From assembly GCA_020160935.1 (NCBI GenBank), contig JAIUPL010000041.1, positions 1-37,202 of the forward strand: a stretch of DNA of 37,202 nucleotides. Direction: 5' to 3'. Source of the stretch: Bacteroidota bacterium. Its GTDB lineage: Bacteria > Bacteroidota > Bacteroidia > Chitinophagales > Saprospiraceae. Below, piece after piece: positions 25,860 through 35,123 of this stretch. Both the position numbers and the translations under genes were made by a program. How positions within the stretch are numbered: the stretch's first letter is position 1; every line of letters starts with the position of its first letter. The notes under the pieces are model-generated. The model was not told where the DNA came from. It worked only from the letters and a program-made list of their open reading frames with translations, and made no database searches.

Positions 25860-26246
25860 TTAGCGTTTGGAGAACTGGAAGCGTTTGCGTGCTTTCGGTT
25901 TACCATATTTCTTACGCTCAACGGCGCGGCTGTCGCGCGTGAGGAATTTCCGTGCTTTCAGCGGCTTGCGGAATTCTTCGTTGAGTTTTACCAGCGCACG
26001 GCTGAGGCCCATGCGAACGGCTTCGGCCTGGCCTTTGTAGCCACCGCCACGAACCGTTACTTTCAGGTCGTAGATATTTTCAACGCCCACTACACCAAAC
26101 GGGTCGGTTACGTTGTGCTGAACATGCTGTTGCGGGAAGTATTCGCGGTAATCTTTGCCGTTTACCGTTACTTTTCCTTCTCCTTTCATCAGATAGACGC
26201 GGGCTACGGCGGTTTTACGACGGCCCACAGCGTTTATCATTTCCAT
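25860..26246 (-). CDS. rpsI: 30S ribosomal protein S9
   Basis: 128 residues, normal length. S9 lies in the 30S head and its C-terminal tail reaches the P-site tRNA. Typical features: INAVGRRKTAVARVYL at the N-terminus, VRGGGYKGQAEAVRMGLSRAL in the core and a basic C-terminus ending FQFSKR, the conserved SKR tail. A second in-frame ATG (MINAVG, at 26240) is an equally possible start. It follows rplM, the standard L13-S9 pair. Confidence 0.98.
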   Translation of the reverse strand: MEMINAVGRRKTAVARVYLMKGEGKVTVNGKDYREYFPQQHVQHNVTDPFGVVGVENIYDLKVTVRGGGYKGQAEAVRMGLSRALVKLNEEFRKPLKARKFLTRDSRAVERKKYGKPKARKRFQFSKR

Positions 26247-26262
26247 ATTTCTTGTTTAAAGT

Positions 26263-26808
<546 letters not shown>

Positions 26809-26842
26809 TGTCGAATGTTAATAATAAGAAGTTCAAGTTTGG

Positions 26843-26880
26843 ATGTTTTCACCGGCGAAATGACGCTGAAATGAAAACAT
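26843..26880 (-). promoter_or_regulatory. Structured leader upstream of rplM
   Basis: Within the predicted rplM 5' UTR, ATGTTTTCA (26843-26851) pairs with TGAAAACAT (26872-26880), a perfect 9-bp stem enclosing a GC-containing 20-base loop. It could be an autoregulatory ribosomal-protein leader, as known for L13 operons in other phyla. That function is inference. Confidence 0.45.
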
Positions 26881-26906
26881 ATTGGCTCTTTTTTTCAAAA
26901 GGCCCG

Positions 26907-26937
26907 CAAAGGTAAGAATCGGGATTTGGCTATGCAA
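26907..26937 (-). promoter_or_regulatory. Promoter of the rplM operon
   Basis: On the minus strand the -7 box TACCTTTG (plus 26907-26914) and -33 TTG (plus 26935-26937) are 20 nt apart, a good sigma-ABfr match. The leader to the rplM start is about 95 nt. The sequence around the -7 box, CCGCAAAGGTA on the plus strand, recurs before metK. Confidence 0.75.
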
Positions 26938-27112
26938 GGAATCTTGAAAGTTTTTCCTGTTGTTTTTTCATAAAACATTGATAATGAGGGGAATTTTGGC
27001 TCTCATGAAAAATGTTAATGTTTTTTATAGTTTTGTTTTAATGTTGATTATCAAGCATTTATGTTAAATATCTGTTTATAGTTACTTTCCTTGCTAAGTA
27101 GTATTTTTTTAT

Positions 27113-27278
27113 AAACCAGGAAGAACACGAGGGACACAAAGCGTAGCGTACACTTTTTTACGCTTGATCTATATCAGTTGTTGATACATGATGACGCATA
27201 TAAGGTGTACGCTACGCTTTGTTTCCTTGGTGTCCTCCGTGGTTCAATAAATAAAATATTGGTGTCCTTCGTGGTTTA
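27113..27278. repeat. Palindrome with GGTGTCC(T/C)YCGTGGTT repeats
   Basis: The left half (about 27113-27153, ending CACAAAGCGTAGCGTACAC) is complementary to the right half (about 27202-27244, GTGTACGCTACGCTTTGT and onward). A third copy of the end word, GGTGTCCTTCGTGGTTT, follows at 27261-27277. The core resembles the palindrome at 1657-1771. It lies in the 551-base gap between rplM and metK, both minus-strand genes. Confidence 0.75.
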
Positions 27279-27294
27279 ATAAAAAAATAGCGGT

Positions 27295-27332
27295 AAAAAA
27301 CAGCAGCCGCCCCGAAAAACTCCGGGGCGGCT
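27295..27332 (-). terminator. Intrinsic terminator of metK
   Basis: On the minus strand a 10-bp stem AGCCGCCCCG/CGGGGCGGCT (plus 27305-27314 and 27323-27332) is followed by a U-run (plus A-run 27295-27300) after the short linker CTG. It lies 27 bases behind the metK stop. Confidence 0.9.
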
Positions 27333-27359
27333 GTCATTCTTCAGATATTTTTACAGTAT

Positions 27360-28616
27360 TCAGAGGCCAAATGCCCGCTTGATATCTGCTACAGCGTCGA
27401 GTTTTTCCCAGGTAAAGGTTTCTACCTCCGTTTTTTTGGCGCTGCCGTTCATTCCGATCTCCACTGTTTTTTTGGCTGGAATGCGGCCAAAGTGGCCATA
27501 AGCGGCAGTTTCGGAGAAAATTGGATTCTTGAGGCCAAAACGACGCACGATGGCCGCCGGCCGCAGGTCGAATACCTCACCCAGTTTGTGGGCAATTTCG
27601 CCATCGGTCAGGCCTTTTACCTTACAAGTGCCATATGTGTTGACATACAAACCGACGGGTTGTGCTACTCCGATCGCATAGGCTACCTGCACCAGGGCCT
27701 GGCCGCAGAGGCCCGAAGCCACCAGATTTTTAGCAATGTGGCGTGTAGCATATGCTGCGGAACGATCCACTTTGGAAGCGTCTTTGCCGCTGAATGCACC
27801 GCCGCCGTGTGCGCCTTTCCCGCCGTAAGTATCGACGATGATTTTACGGCCCGTAAGCCCTGTATCGCCGTGTGGACCACCGATCACAAATTTACCGGTC
27901 GGATTGATGAAATATTTCACATCCGCAGTGAACAGGCGCGCTACACGGGCAGGTAATTGTTTTTTGACACGAGGAATGAGAATTTTTTGAACGTCTGTGG
28001 CAATTTTTGCCAACATTTTTTCATCCTTGTCGAAATCGTCGTGTTGGGTACTGATGACAATCGTATCGATTTTTTTCGGTACGTGTTTGTCTGTGTATTC
28101 AATAGTCACCTGGCTTTTAGCATCCGGGCGCAGGTACTTCATTTGTTTTCCTTCCTTGCGAATGGCAGCCAGTTCGCTGAGCAGCATGTGTGCCAGATCG
28201 AGGGCGAGTGGCATATAGTTGTCGGTTTCGTTGGTAGCATAACCGAACATCATGCCCTGGTCGCCAGCGCCCTGGTCTTCTTCTTTTTTACCCACATCGA
28301 CACCTTGTGCGATGTCGGCACTTTGTTCGTGTACAGCGCTGATTACGCCGCAACTTTTGGCTTCAAACTGATATTCGCTTTTGGTATACCCGATTTTTTC
28401 AATGGTTTGCCGGGCTGTTTCCTGAATATCTACGTACACCTTGGAGCGTACTTCGCCGGCTACCACTACCAGGCCAGTAGTAACGAGTGTTTCGCAGGCC
28501 ACTTTCGAGTCGGGGTCCTGGCGGAGAAATGCGTCAAGAATGGCGTCGCTGATTTGGTCGGCTACTTTATCGGGGTGTCCTTCGGAAACGGATTCGGAGG
28601 TGAATAGGTATGGCAT
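27360..28616 (-). CDS. metK: S-adenosylmethionine synthetase
   Basis: 418 residues, at the length usual for Bacteroidota (longer than the 384 of E. coli). MetK makes S-adenosylmethionine from ATP and methionine, the methyl donor for methylation, including that by RsmG encoded nearby. Family signatures: [20 protein letters not shown] at the N-terminus, [12 protein letters not shown] (about residues 115-126) and the P-loop-like [19 protein letters not shown] (about residues 273-291). Start at 28616 ([13 protein letters not shown]) fits. No SAM riboswitch of a class I can recognise is visible in its leader. Confidence 0.97.
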   Translation of the reverse strand: MPYLFTSESVSEGHPDKVADQISDAILDAFLRQDPDSKVACETLVTTGLVVVAGEVRSKVYVDIQETARQTIEKIGYTKSEYQFEAKSCGVISAVHEQSADIAQGVDVGKKEEDQGAGDQGMMFGYATNETDNYMPLALDLAHMLLSELAAIRKEGKQMKYLRPDAKSQVTIEYTDKHVPKKIDTIVISTQHDDFDKDEKMLAKIATDVQKILIPRVKKQLPARVARLFTADVKYFINPTGKFVIGGPHGDTGLTGRKIIVDTYGGKGAHGGGAFSGKDASKVDRSAAYATRHIAKNLVASGLCGQALVQVAYAIGVAQPVGLYVNTYGTCKVKGLTDGEIAHKLGEVFDLRPAAIVRRFGLKNPIFSETAAYGHFGRIPAKKTVEIGMNGSAKKTEVETFTWEKLDAVADIKRAFGL

Positions 28617-28737
28617 TGCTTGAAAATGAGTGATAATACCCGGCTAATTTTCGGAGTATTTTGAAAAATTAAAGAGCAAAAAGGCGCCGATTTGCTTTTT
28701 TTGATGCAAAAAAGTACCATTCGCTCATTTCGAGCCG

Positions 28738-28745
28738 CAAAGGTA
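28738..28745 (-). promoter_or_regulatory. Promoter -7 box of metK
   Basis: On the minus strand TACCTTTG lies about 122 bases before the metK start. The upstream T-run (TTTTTC, about 16-20 nt further) is a weak -33. A small hairpin (AAGTTCCC/GGGAACTT) overlaps this upstream part. Confidence 0.5.
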
Positions 28746-28910
28746 GAAGTTCCCGTTGGGAAAAAGAAGGGAACTTGCCGTTCGTTGTGCAGTAGATCGT
28801 ACATTGAACGCCTTTGTACACATCCCTGCAACCCAAAATCACCAACAGCCCTGTAATTTGTCATGCAAGCGCATTAAACATGCCCTTACTTTTGAGCGTT
28901 TATCAGAGAA

Positions 28911-29564
28911 ATGCAGCATATGTCAACAGATATCTCTACCCTGCGTAAAAATTATGCCCGGGAAGCCCTCTCGGAAAGCGATGTTTCATCCAGTCCGCTG
29001 GTTCAATTTGATCGCTGGTTTCAGGAAGCGCTCGATGCACAACTGACCGAACCGAATGCCATGACCCTGGCTACCGCTACCCGCGACGGCCACCCCAGCG
29101 CCCGCACTGTACTTTTGAAAGGGGTCGACAAGGAAGGGTTCGTGTTTTTTACCAATTATGAAAGCCGAAAAGGACAGGAACTCGCCGACAATCCGCAGGC
29201 GGCTCTCCTGTTTACCTGGCTCGAACTGGAGCGACAGGTTCGTATTGAAGGCATGATTGAGCGTATTTCAGCCGAAGCATCAGAGGCTTATTTCCAAAGC
29301 AGACCCAAAGGAAGCCAGATTGGCGCCTGGGTGAGTCCGCAAAGCCGTGTTATTCCCGGCAGGGAGGTGCTGGAAGCCAAACAACAGGCACTGGAAGCCG
29401 AATATGCCCACGCCGAAGTGTTGCCTCGGCCTACATTTTGGGGCGGGTATCGTTTGCTTCCCGATACGGTGGAATTCTGGCAAGGGCGGCCGAGCAGACT
29501 ACACGACCGCATTTTGTACCGGCGTTTTGCCGGCGCCTGGAAAATTGAACGGCTGGCACCCTAA
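28911..29564 (+). CDS. pdxH: Pyridoxamine 5'-phosphate oxidase
   Basis: 217 residues, normal length. PdxH is the FMN enzyme that oxidises pyridoxamine/pyridoxine 5'-phosphate to pyridoxal phosphate, the last step of vitamin B6 synthesis and salvage. Aligns in my reading with the E. coli enzyme throughout: [19 protein letters not shown], then [57 protein letters not shown], and the C-terminal [13 protein letters not shown] with IERLAP at the end. The start could be 28911 (MQHMST) or the nearby in-frame ATG at 28920. It is divergent from metK, sharing the 294-base gap. The stop is 20 bases from that of the convergent beta-propeller gene. Confidence 0.96.
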   Translation: MQHMSTDISTLRKNYAREALSESDVSSSPLVQFDRWFQEALDAQLTEPNAMTLATATRDGHPSARTVLLKGVDKEGFVFFTNYESRKGQELADNPQAALLFTWLELERQVRIEGMIERISAEASEAYFQSRPKGSQIGAWVSPQSRVIPGREVLEAKQQALEAEYAHAEVLPRPTFWGGYRLLPDTVEFWQGRPSRLHDRILYRRFAGAWKIERLAP

Positions 29565-29583
29565 ACTGCTTTCAGAACGTGTT

Positions 29584-30408
29584 CTAATATAGCATTGCAT
29601 ACACTTCCACGCCTTCCGGGGTTTGCACCATCACCCAGGAGTGTGAGGTCCATACTTTCTTGCCACGGGCACGAGGTGGTAATACAAGTTGTTCGCTTTG
29701 CAGGCGTCCAGGGTTTTCAAAACGCAATACATCCTTTTCGACAAACACCAACCAGTCGCCCAAGACTTCAAACTCCAGCGTTTTCAAGTGCTGGTAGGCA
29801 CGCAAAAAAACGCCGTACTGGTCGAACGTAGCGATCCCCTGCTGTGGATCACTTACAAAAACCATGTTCCCATTGTCGTGTATGCAGGCTGCGCTGAAGG
29901 GCCGGGGAAAAATCAGGTTCAAGGGTTGACTTTCCTGCAACACAGTGCCATCAGAAGCAATCTTCAGCAAGCGAAAACGCGTGTCGTCGTACAGCCAGAT
30001 ATTGCCGTCCTGTGCCAGGGCAACGGCTCTTACGGATATATAACCTGCATCGTTGAGTGCAATTTGTCCGATTTCGTTCAGGGTGCGATCCAGGGTTACA
30101 ATTGTTTGAAAATCAGCATACCACAGGAGTATTTTCAATGGATTGGACACATCCGCCACCGCCAGCGAACCCAGTCGGTTATTGGTATAACGCGCCACCC
30201 TTTTCCCTGTAGAATCGTATTTTTCGAAAGCATTGTTTTCTCCGATCAAGTAAATATTGGAGAGGTGGTCGGCACTTGCAAATGTTGCACGTGCAGGTAA
30301 GGTGAAAAGCAACCGGGCGCTATCGGCAGCCTGAACAGGAGCCTGAGCCGCCATTTGCAGAGATGCGCAGGTCGCAAAAGCCGCTATGATCGAAACACAA
30401 TAATTCAT
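29584..30408 (-). CDS. Periplasmic six-bladed beta-propeller-like protein
   Basis: 274 residues with a signal peptide (VSIIAAFATCASLQMAAQA, cleavage near AQA). The mature part has repeated blades of the type found in 6-bladed propellers: HLSNIYLIGENNAFEKYDS, NEIGQIALNDAG, GNIWLYDDTRFRLLKI, GNMVFVSDPQQGIATFDQYG, and DWLVFVEKDVLRFEN. It lacks a T9SS tail and a lipobox. Function unknown; possibly a binding scaffold. It is convergent with pdxH and divergent from hsp20. Confidence 0.7.
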   Translation of the reverse strand: MNYCVSIIAAFATCASLQMAAQAPVQAADSARLLFTLPARATFASADHLSNIYLIGENNAFEKYDSTGKRVARYTNNRLGSLAVADVSNPLKILLWYADFQTIVTLDRTLNEIGQIALNDAGYISVRAVALAQDGNIWLYDDTRFRLLKIASDGTVLQESQPLNLIFPRPFSAACIHDNGNMVFVSDPQQGIATFDQYGVFLRAYQHLKTLEFEVLGDWLVFVEKDVLRFENPGRLQSEQLVLPPRARGKKVWTSHSWVMVQTPEGVEVYAMLY

Positions 30409-30478
30409 TTCTACAATGCTATTCTACTGAACCGCCTGGACACAATTTTATTGTTTGCACCTGGGAAGAAACACTGTA

Positions 30479-30523
30479 TGACAAAATGTCACTAGTAACA
30501 ATTCAATTCGCGCCATTTTGACA
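30479..30523 (+). promoter_or_regulatory. Candidate operator upstream of the Hsp20 gene
   Basis: TGACA-AAA-TGTCA (30479-30491) is a perfect interrupted palindrome, and a half-site-like TTTTGACA recurs at 30516-30523. They lie about 140-185 bases before the Hsp20 start and could be a stress-regulator site. No exact sigma-ABfr promoter is visible in this AT-rich 254-base gap. Which of the two divergent genes it would control is uncertain. Confidence 0.35.
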
Positions 30524-30662
30524 CTCGACGCTTTCAGATAAATGCCAAATTATCCGTTTTTCCCTGCTGGTACGGCATTTGAAAAAAGGAGTTCGTCCGA
30601 CGCACAAATGGGTGTTGGACCTCAGATCGAAAACTTCTTTTAAAACTACAAATTTTTAAAAA

Positions 30663-31106
30663 ATGACAAACATCGTAAAATTTCATCCGTACCCTTCAAC
30701 CAAAACCTTTGTCAACGGTTTATTTGATGAGTTCTTCAATCGTAACCTGGCTGATCATGTGGGCGGTGACAATTTTGTGAGCCATGCAGCTGTCAACGTC
30801 GTCGAAACGGATGACGCCTTCCGCATTGAAATGGCTGCTCCAGGTTTCGACAAGCAGAACTTCTCCCTTCAGGTGGAAAATGACCAACTGACGATTGAAG
30901 CCAAACAAGAAACCAAAAAAGAAGAAACCAACGAGCGCTACACACGCCGTGAGTTTCAGGTAAATGCAATTAAACGTTCTTTCAAATTGCCAAAAACGGT
31001 GAACCAGGATGCCATCAATGCTGTTTATGAAAATGGTATTCTGAATGTCACTATCGGCAAGAAGGAAGAAACCAAACCCCTCGTAAAAACCATCACGATC
31101 GGCTAA
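30663..31106 (+). CDS. Hsp20/alpha-crystallin small heat-shock protein
   Basis: 147 residues. ATP-independent holdase that keeps unfolding proteins soluble. The alpha-crystallin domain spans about residues 38-140: VNVVETDDAFRIEMAAPGF, then QVENDQLTIEAKQE, RREFQVNAIKRSFKLP and the hallmark AVYENGILNVTI. The N-terminal FVNGLFDEFFNR is typical of Bacteroidota Hsp20. A terminator follows 64 bases after the stop. Monocistronic. Confidence 0.95.
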   Translation: MTNIVKFHPYPSTKTFVNGLFDEFFNRNLADHVGGDNFVSHAAVNVVETDDAFRIEMAAPGFDKQNFSLQVENDQLTIEAKQETKKEETNERYTRREFQVNAIKRSFKLPKTVNQDAINAVYENGILNVTIGKKEETKPLVKTITIG

Positions 31107-31169
31107 TAGGCTGATCTGCAACAAGTTGTTTTCATAAGGTTAGTTAATAGGGTTTTAGGTGTTTTCATG

Positions 31170-31200
31170 GAGCCGGGGCAGCAATGTCCTGGCTCTTTTT
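31170..31200 (+). terminator. Intrinsic terminator of the Hsp20 gene
   Basis: GAGCCGGG (31170-31177) pairs with CCTGGCTC (31188-31195, one wobble), followed by TTTTT. The -33 element of the next promoter overlaps this T-run. Confidence 0.75.
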
Positions 31201-31227
31201 GTTTTCATCTTACATCACCTACCTTTG
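31198..31227 (+). promoter_or_regulatory. Promoter of the TPR-like/rsmG operon
   Basis: TTTG (31198-31201) and TACCTTTG (31220-31227) are 18 nt apart, a good sigma-ABfr match. Start codon at 31278. Confidence 0.65.
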
Positions 31228-31277
31228 CTTTTTTTGTGTGGGAAGCCAACATCTTCCATATTCCCAAATCCAGCGTC

Positions 31278-32543
31278 ATGATTTCCGATTCTGAAGAAAA
31301 TATATCCTCAACTACAGCCTGGGATGCCCTGCGATCGCCTGAATCTCCCGAATTCAAGTCGACCTATCTGGCTTATCAGAAGCAGGTAGCCGCCGTCGTT
31401 GCAAGTGGGGAAGCCACTTTTGCCGACGGCGCTGTGTTTTACAGAGTGGCTGTTATTCACCTTGCCCAAATGGTGCAATCGGGGCATATTCCGACGGATA
31501 TTTCATTGGAAAAATATCTGGAAGCACTTGCTATGGCGCACTACCACGACTGGCAAGCCGAACGTAAAGGTGCTGCCGTTGCAGAAGTCGCCCCGGGTGC
31601 GGCTTCCGAGGCTCCACTACCCGATTGGGCCGAATTTCGGGAAATACGTCATAGTATCTGGGCGCGCCGCCAGTTTTTCAGGCTTTCGAAAGAATATGGT
31701 TATCGCATTCAGGAATTGGCCGATGATGCAGCATTGCCTCTTTCCGAGCGACGATTTGCGACAGAAACAGCCGCCATCGAAGAAGGATATGGCCCTGCAC
31801 TGACGGCGTATAAAAATCTGTTGCAGGACTATCAGGTATATTGGAAAGATGTGTTGCCTGCATGGGTGGTAAAAGCATTGACCAATCCCGATTTTATTGC
31901 CGTTTGGGATCGAACCCAACAATTAGAACAGGAACGCACGAAAGCGGCTGAAGCGCCACCTGAAACCAGTCATTTTTGGCGCAATGCCTTCGTTGTGATG
32001 GGTATCGTCACCATTATCGGTATTGCCTTGCAATGGTGGATGCGCCCTAAAACGCCACATGAGGTGTATGAGGACAACTTTTCGGCTCCTAAAAGCCTGA
32101 TCGCCGATCTGGCTCAGCGCCGTGAGCAAAGCCCCGACAAAGATTCGCTGGGCACGCGGACAATGCTTTGCGAAGATGCTTTTCGCGCGGCTGACGAGGC
32201 ATATCGGCAACACGACTATCGTTCGGCAGCATCTGAACTGAGCATCATACTCGACGATACCAGCACGGTTTGTCATTCTGATGCATATTTCTACCTGGCA
32301 ATTATTGGATTACACATCGACGAACCAGGCCTTACCATCGAGTGCCTGTCCAATATCGAAGATCTTTCCAGGTATGGAGAAGACATTTACTGGTATCAGG
32401 CGTTGGCGTTTGTGAAAATGGCTACCAAGAATCCGATGGTGCACGACAAGGCGGTTCGTGCTGTTGAACGGGTCATTTCCAATACTGAAATTCCGGAGCG
32501 CCGGCAACAGGCAGAAAAAATGCTCCAGCAACTCAACAACTAG
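31278..32543 (+). CDS. Membrane-anchored TPR-like protein, unknown function
   Basis: 421 residues. A cytoplasmic N-terminal helical region (about 1-230, rich in Ala, Glu and Trp; SYLAYQKQ-like and LEKYLEALAMAHYHDWQ helices) precedes one transmembrane helix near residues 236-254 (AFVVMGIVTIIGIALQWWM). After it come two or three TPR-like helical pairs: LCEDAFRAADEAYRQHDYRS, AYFYLAIIGLHIDEPG and IYWYQALAFVKMATKN. Topology: N-terminus inside, TPR domain outside, or the reverse. No named family recognised. The start at 31278 (MISDSEEN) fits the promoter at 31220; an earlier ATG at 31167 lies in the terminator. rsmG starts four bases after the stop, so the two are cotranscribed. Confidence 0.75.
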   Translation: MISDSEENISSTTAWDALRSPESPEFKSTYLAYQKQVAAVVASGEATFADGAVFYRVAVIHLAQMVQSGHIPTDISLEKYLEALAMAHYHDWQAERKGAAVAEVAPGAASEAPLPDWAEFREIRHSIWARRQFFRLSKEYGYRIQELADDAALPLSERRFATETAAIEEGYGPALTAYKNLLQDYQVYWKDVLPAWVVKALTNPDFIAVWDRTQQLEQERTKAAEAPPETSHFWRNAFVVMGIVTIIGIALQWWMRPKTPHEVYEDNFSAPKSLIADLAQRREQSPDKDSLGTRTMLCEDAFRAADEAYRQHDYRSAASELSIILDDTSTVCHSDAYFYLAIIGLHIDEPGLTIECLSNIEDLSRYGEDIYWYQALAFVKMATKNPMVHDKAVRAVERVISNTEIPERRQQAEKMLQQLNN

Positions 32544-32547
32544 TGTG

Positions 32548-33189
32548 ATGGACGATTTGATCAGGAAGTACTTCCCCGGGCAAACACCCGACCAATATGC
32601 TCAATTTGAGCAACTTACATCTTTATACACTGATTGGAACAGCAAAATCAATGTGATTTCACGCCTCGATATCGACAACCTGCAGGAACGGCATGTGTTG
32701 CATTCGCTGGCTATCGCCCACCTGTTTACTTTTAAACCTGGTGCACAGGTGCTCGATTTGGGCACGGGCGGTGGATTCCCTGGAATTCCACTGGCTATTT
32801 TTTTTCCGGAAACACAATTCACCCTCGTCGATGGCACCGGCAAAAAAATCAGGGTTGTCCAGGCCGTTGCAGAGGCGCTAGGCCTTGAAAATGTGAAGGC
32901 CCTGCACAGCCGTGTGGAGGACCTTCGCATGAACATGGGATTCGACTTCGTTGTCACACGCGCAGTTGCCCCGCTCGATCAATTGATGCAATGGGGTCAA
33001 CGACTGATTAAAAGGAAACACACACACAGTTACCCCAACGGGCTGATAGCGCTGAAAGGTGGTGATATTCGTTCCGAGATAAAGGCTTTACCTGGCAAGG
33101 CTGACAATTACACGGAAATATTCCCAATTCGGGAATTTTACAAAGAGCCTTTTTTTGATGAAAAGTTTGTGGTGTATGTGCAAGGTTGA
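32548..33189 (+). CDS. rsmG: 16S rRNA (guanine527-N7)-methyltransferase RsmG
   Basis: 213 residues. RsmG (GidB) methylates N7 of G527 of 16S rRNA, using SAM. The SAM-binding motif is VLDLGTGGGFPGIPLAI (about residues 70-86), with TLVDGTGKK next and VVTRAVAPLDQL near residue 137. The N-terminal LTSLYTDWNSKINVISR is typical. The start at 32548 lies four bases after the previous stop; upstream codons in frame read into the previous gene. The stop codon (33187-33189) is inside the left arm of a 139-base palindrome. Loss of this enzyme gives low-level streptomycin resistance in other bacteria. Confidence 0.95.
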   Translation: MDDLIRKYFPGQTPDQYAQFEQLTSLYTDWNSKINVISRLDIDNLQERHVLHSLAIAHLFTFKPGAQVLDLGTGGGFPGIPLAIFFPETQFTLVDGTGKKIRVVQAVAEALGLENVKALHSRVEDLRMNMGFDFVVTRAVAPLDQLMQWGQRLIKRKHTHSYPNGLIALKGGDIRSEIKALPGKADNYTEIFPIREFYKEPFFDEKFVVYVQG

Positions 33190-33323
33190 ATTAGGATTTT
33201 TAGGATTTTAAGAATTAGAAGGATTCCCAACTGAGCGTTGACAATTGATGAATTTAAAAAAATGTGTCAATGCTCAGTTAGGAATCCTTCTAATCCTTAA
33301 AATCCCAAAAATCCTAATTCAAC
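33185..33323. repeat. Long palindrome between convergent rsmG and glucosaminidase genes
   Basis: 59-base arms (33185-33243 and 33265-33323) with only four mismatches, all transitions, around a 21-base loop. The arms start with TTAGGATT-type words and end with AACTGAGC. The left arm already contains the rsmG stop; the right arm ends six bases before the stop of the opposite gene (33330-33332). It could terminate both convergent transcripts. An 8-base register is loosely visible. Confidence 0.9.
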
Positions 33324-33329
33324 CCGACC

Positions 33330-34229
33330 CTATCTGTCATACTTATGCAAATCGTACCGCTCAATAATTCCGATCAGTTTTTCTGCATAGGTACGGTCGG
33401 TGGCATAGCCTACAGACTTTAGCCCATAAGCCCACTGCCGGTAATCGCGACCATATTTTCGCAGTTTTTTGTATCGTCCCGAAGCAAGCAGTTTGCTGTG
33501 TTCGCGCCAGCTCTCCCAGGGATTCTGGAATTTTCGGAAAAAGTCTTTGTGTGTATCATCAGTGAAGTTGGTGCAATGCCCTTTCCGGCAATTGCGTGAA
33601 AAACATTTGATACCAAAATGGTTGTTGTTTTCCACTGCCAGTTTGCTGCTGCCTGAGCGGCTTTCGATCAGACCTTGTGCAAGACTGATGCTGGCCGGGA
33701 TGCCATACTTTTCCATTTCTCCAATGGCGATTTTACTGAACCGCTGAATATACTGCGACGATTGATCGCCAGCCATTTCCGAAGCGGCTACCGGAGCAGC
33801 CTGGTTTTGGCGGCTACGTTTGCTGAGTACTGGTTTTTCGTCACTGGACACAACATCCAGCGAAGTTTCAACAATTTTCCCTGTGCCGAAAATACTGCGT
33901 GACACCAGACCGGCGTCTTCTTCTCCGGTAGGCAAGGCAATATAATACAGCAGTCCTGCGATGGCGCCAAGTTTCAGAAGGGCATTCCGATTGAATACGC
34001 CCATGGAATAACGGTTGAACTGGAACCTGAACGCAATCCAGGACCTTCTCATCCGTCCCCAGATCAGGCGCAGCAGGTCAGGGACCGGCATGTTTTCTGG
34101 ATTTTCCCTGTTCACGGGCGTTATCTGGCTACTGCTACGGCGTTGTCTTTGCGAACTGCCTGCACGGCCTGCATATCCTGACTGTATGTTATTGATTTCC
34201 GGCTCAGAGTTTCTTTTTGCGAATCCCAT
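33330..34229 (-). CDS. Membrane-anchored glucosaminidase (PF01832)
   Basis: 299 residues. A basic cytoplasmic N-terminus is followed by one hydrophobic segment near residues 88-104 (LLKLGAIAGLLYYIALP), so the enzyme domain faces the periplasm. The C-terminal 150 residues carry the mannosyl-glycoprotein endo-beta-N-acetylglucosaminidase/FlgJ-type fold: ISLAQGLIESRSGSSKLAVE with the catalytic Glu, NNNHFGIKCF, then NFTDDTHKDFFRKF, WREHSKLL and KSVGYATDRTYAEKLIGIIE. Such enzymes cleave peptidoglycan between N-acetylglucosamine and N-acetylmuramic acid in cell-wall remodelling. Start at 34229 (MGFAKRN) chosen over an ATG at 34292 that lies upstream of the -7 box. Confidence 0.9.
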   Translation of the reverse strand: MGFAKRNSEPEINNIQSGYAGRAGSSQRQRRSSSQITPVNRENPENMPVPDLLRLIWGRMRRSWIAFRFQFNRYSMGVFNRNALLKLGAIAGLLYYIALPTGEEDAGLVSRSIFGTGKIVETSLDVVSSDEKPVLSKRSRQNQAAPVAASEMAGDQSSQYIQRFSKIAIGEMEKYGIPASISLAQGLIESRSGSSKLAVENNNHFGIKCFSRNCRKGHCTNFTDDTHKDFFRKFQNPWESWREHSKLLASGRYKKLRKYGRDYRQWAYGLKSVGYATDRTYAEKLIGIIERYDLHKYDR

Positions 34230-34278
34230 AACGGAGTGCGGGTGAAAGATGAACAAAAAAGGGGGTTGTTTGACATGA

Positions 34279-34310
34279 CAAATGTAAAACAAAAAGTTTT
34301 TTATTTACAA
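34279..34310 (-). promoter_or_regulatory. Promoter of the glucosaminidase gene
   Basis: On the minus strand TACATTTG (plus 34279-34286) and TTG (plus 34308-34310) are 21 nt apart. Start codon about 50 bases downstream. Confidence 0.65.
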
Positions 34311-34503
34311 CACTTTTTGTTTAAATATTTTTCCACTCTCTTTTTGTTTTAAAAAACAGGCACATGCAGGCAGCCTTATTTTATTTACACACACCTATTC
34401 AGGCAGCGTTTGGAACATGTCTGCCGTTTCGATTCAGGAAATTGTGTTGCAGATATGCTTTGCCGGACTATTACGACTTACTAACTTACATCGGAAATCG
34501 CTT

Positions 34504-35088
34504 ATGGATTTCGCCCTTAATTTGGATCGCGCTGAACATCAACTCGTAGCCGCCCTCGTTCGGCAGGAACGCTGGGCGCAGCAGTACCTCTACGAACATC
34601 ATTATGGCAAAATGATGGGCGTATGCATGCGTTATGCCGGCTCACGCGACGAAGCGCTCGATCTGCTGCACGAAGGTTTTATCAAGGTGTTCCAGAACAT
34701 CAGCCGCTACAAAGCCGGCACCTCTCTCCCTGCCTGGATCCGTACGATCGTTGTCAATACCTGTATTGATTACTACCGCCGCAACACGCGCCGCCGCACG
34801 GAAGACATTGATGAAGCATATCAACTGTCCGACGATGTTCCGGACGTATTAAGTAACCTTACTGAAAAGGAAATTCTGGCTGCCGTACAGGAATTATCGC
34901 CCGCTTATCGGGCTGTTTTCAACCTGTATGTGGTGGAAGGGTATTCACACAAAGAAATTGGTGAAGCGCTTAATATAACGGAGAGTACCTCTCGCAGCAA
35001 TCTGGTAAAAGCGCGGATCAAGTTGCAGGAGTACTTTGCTACACGCCGGATGGAATTTGAAGCAAGTTCCGACGAGAAACCCCAGTAA
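34504..35088 (+). CDS. ECF-type RNA polymerase sigma factor
   Basis: 194 residues. Region 2 is clear: YGKMMGVCMRYAGSRDEALD, then LLHEGFIKVFQNISRY (the -10 recognition helix) and LPAWIRTIVVNTCIDYYRRN. Region 4 follows near residue 135: LSPAYRAVFNLYVVEGYSHK, EIGEALNITESTSRSNL and KARIKLQEYF. ECF factors direct transcription of stress or envelope regulons and are usually held by an anti-sigma factor. The next gene, 35 bases on, is the obvious partner. Start at 34504 (MDFALN) is taken because it lies at the usual distance from region 2; an ATG at 34417 would add 29 residues. No sigma-ABfr box is obvious upstream. Confidence 0.92.
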   Translation: MDFALNLDRAEHQLVAALVRQERWAQQYLYEHHYGKMMGVCMRYAGSRDEALDLLHEGFIKVFQNISRYKAGTSLPAWIRTIVVNTCIDYYRRNTRRRTEDIDEAYQLSDDVPDVLSNLTEKEILAAVQELSPAYRAVFNLYVVEGYSHKEIGEALNITESTSRSNLVKARIKLQEYFATRRMEFEASSDEKPQ

Positions 35089-35123
35089 TTTTCTCTTTTA
35101 TTGAAAAACACAGGCTTTTTGCC

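Noticed and set aside
28617-28737. SAM riboswitch in the metK leader
   Set aside because: Only small AT-rich hairpins are seen; I could not identify the conserved core of a known SAM riboswitch class.
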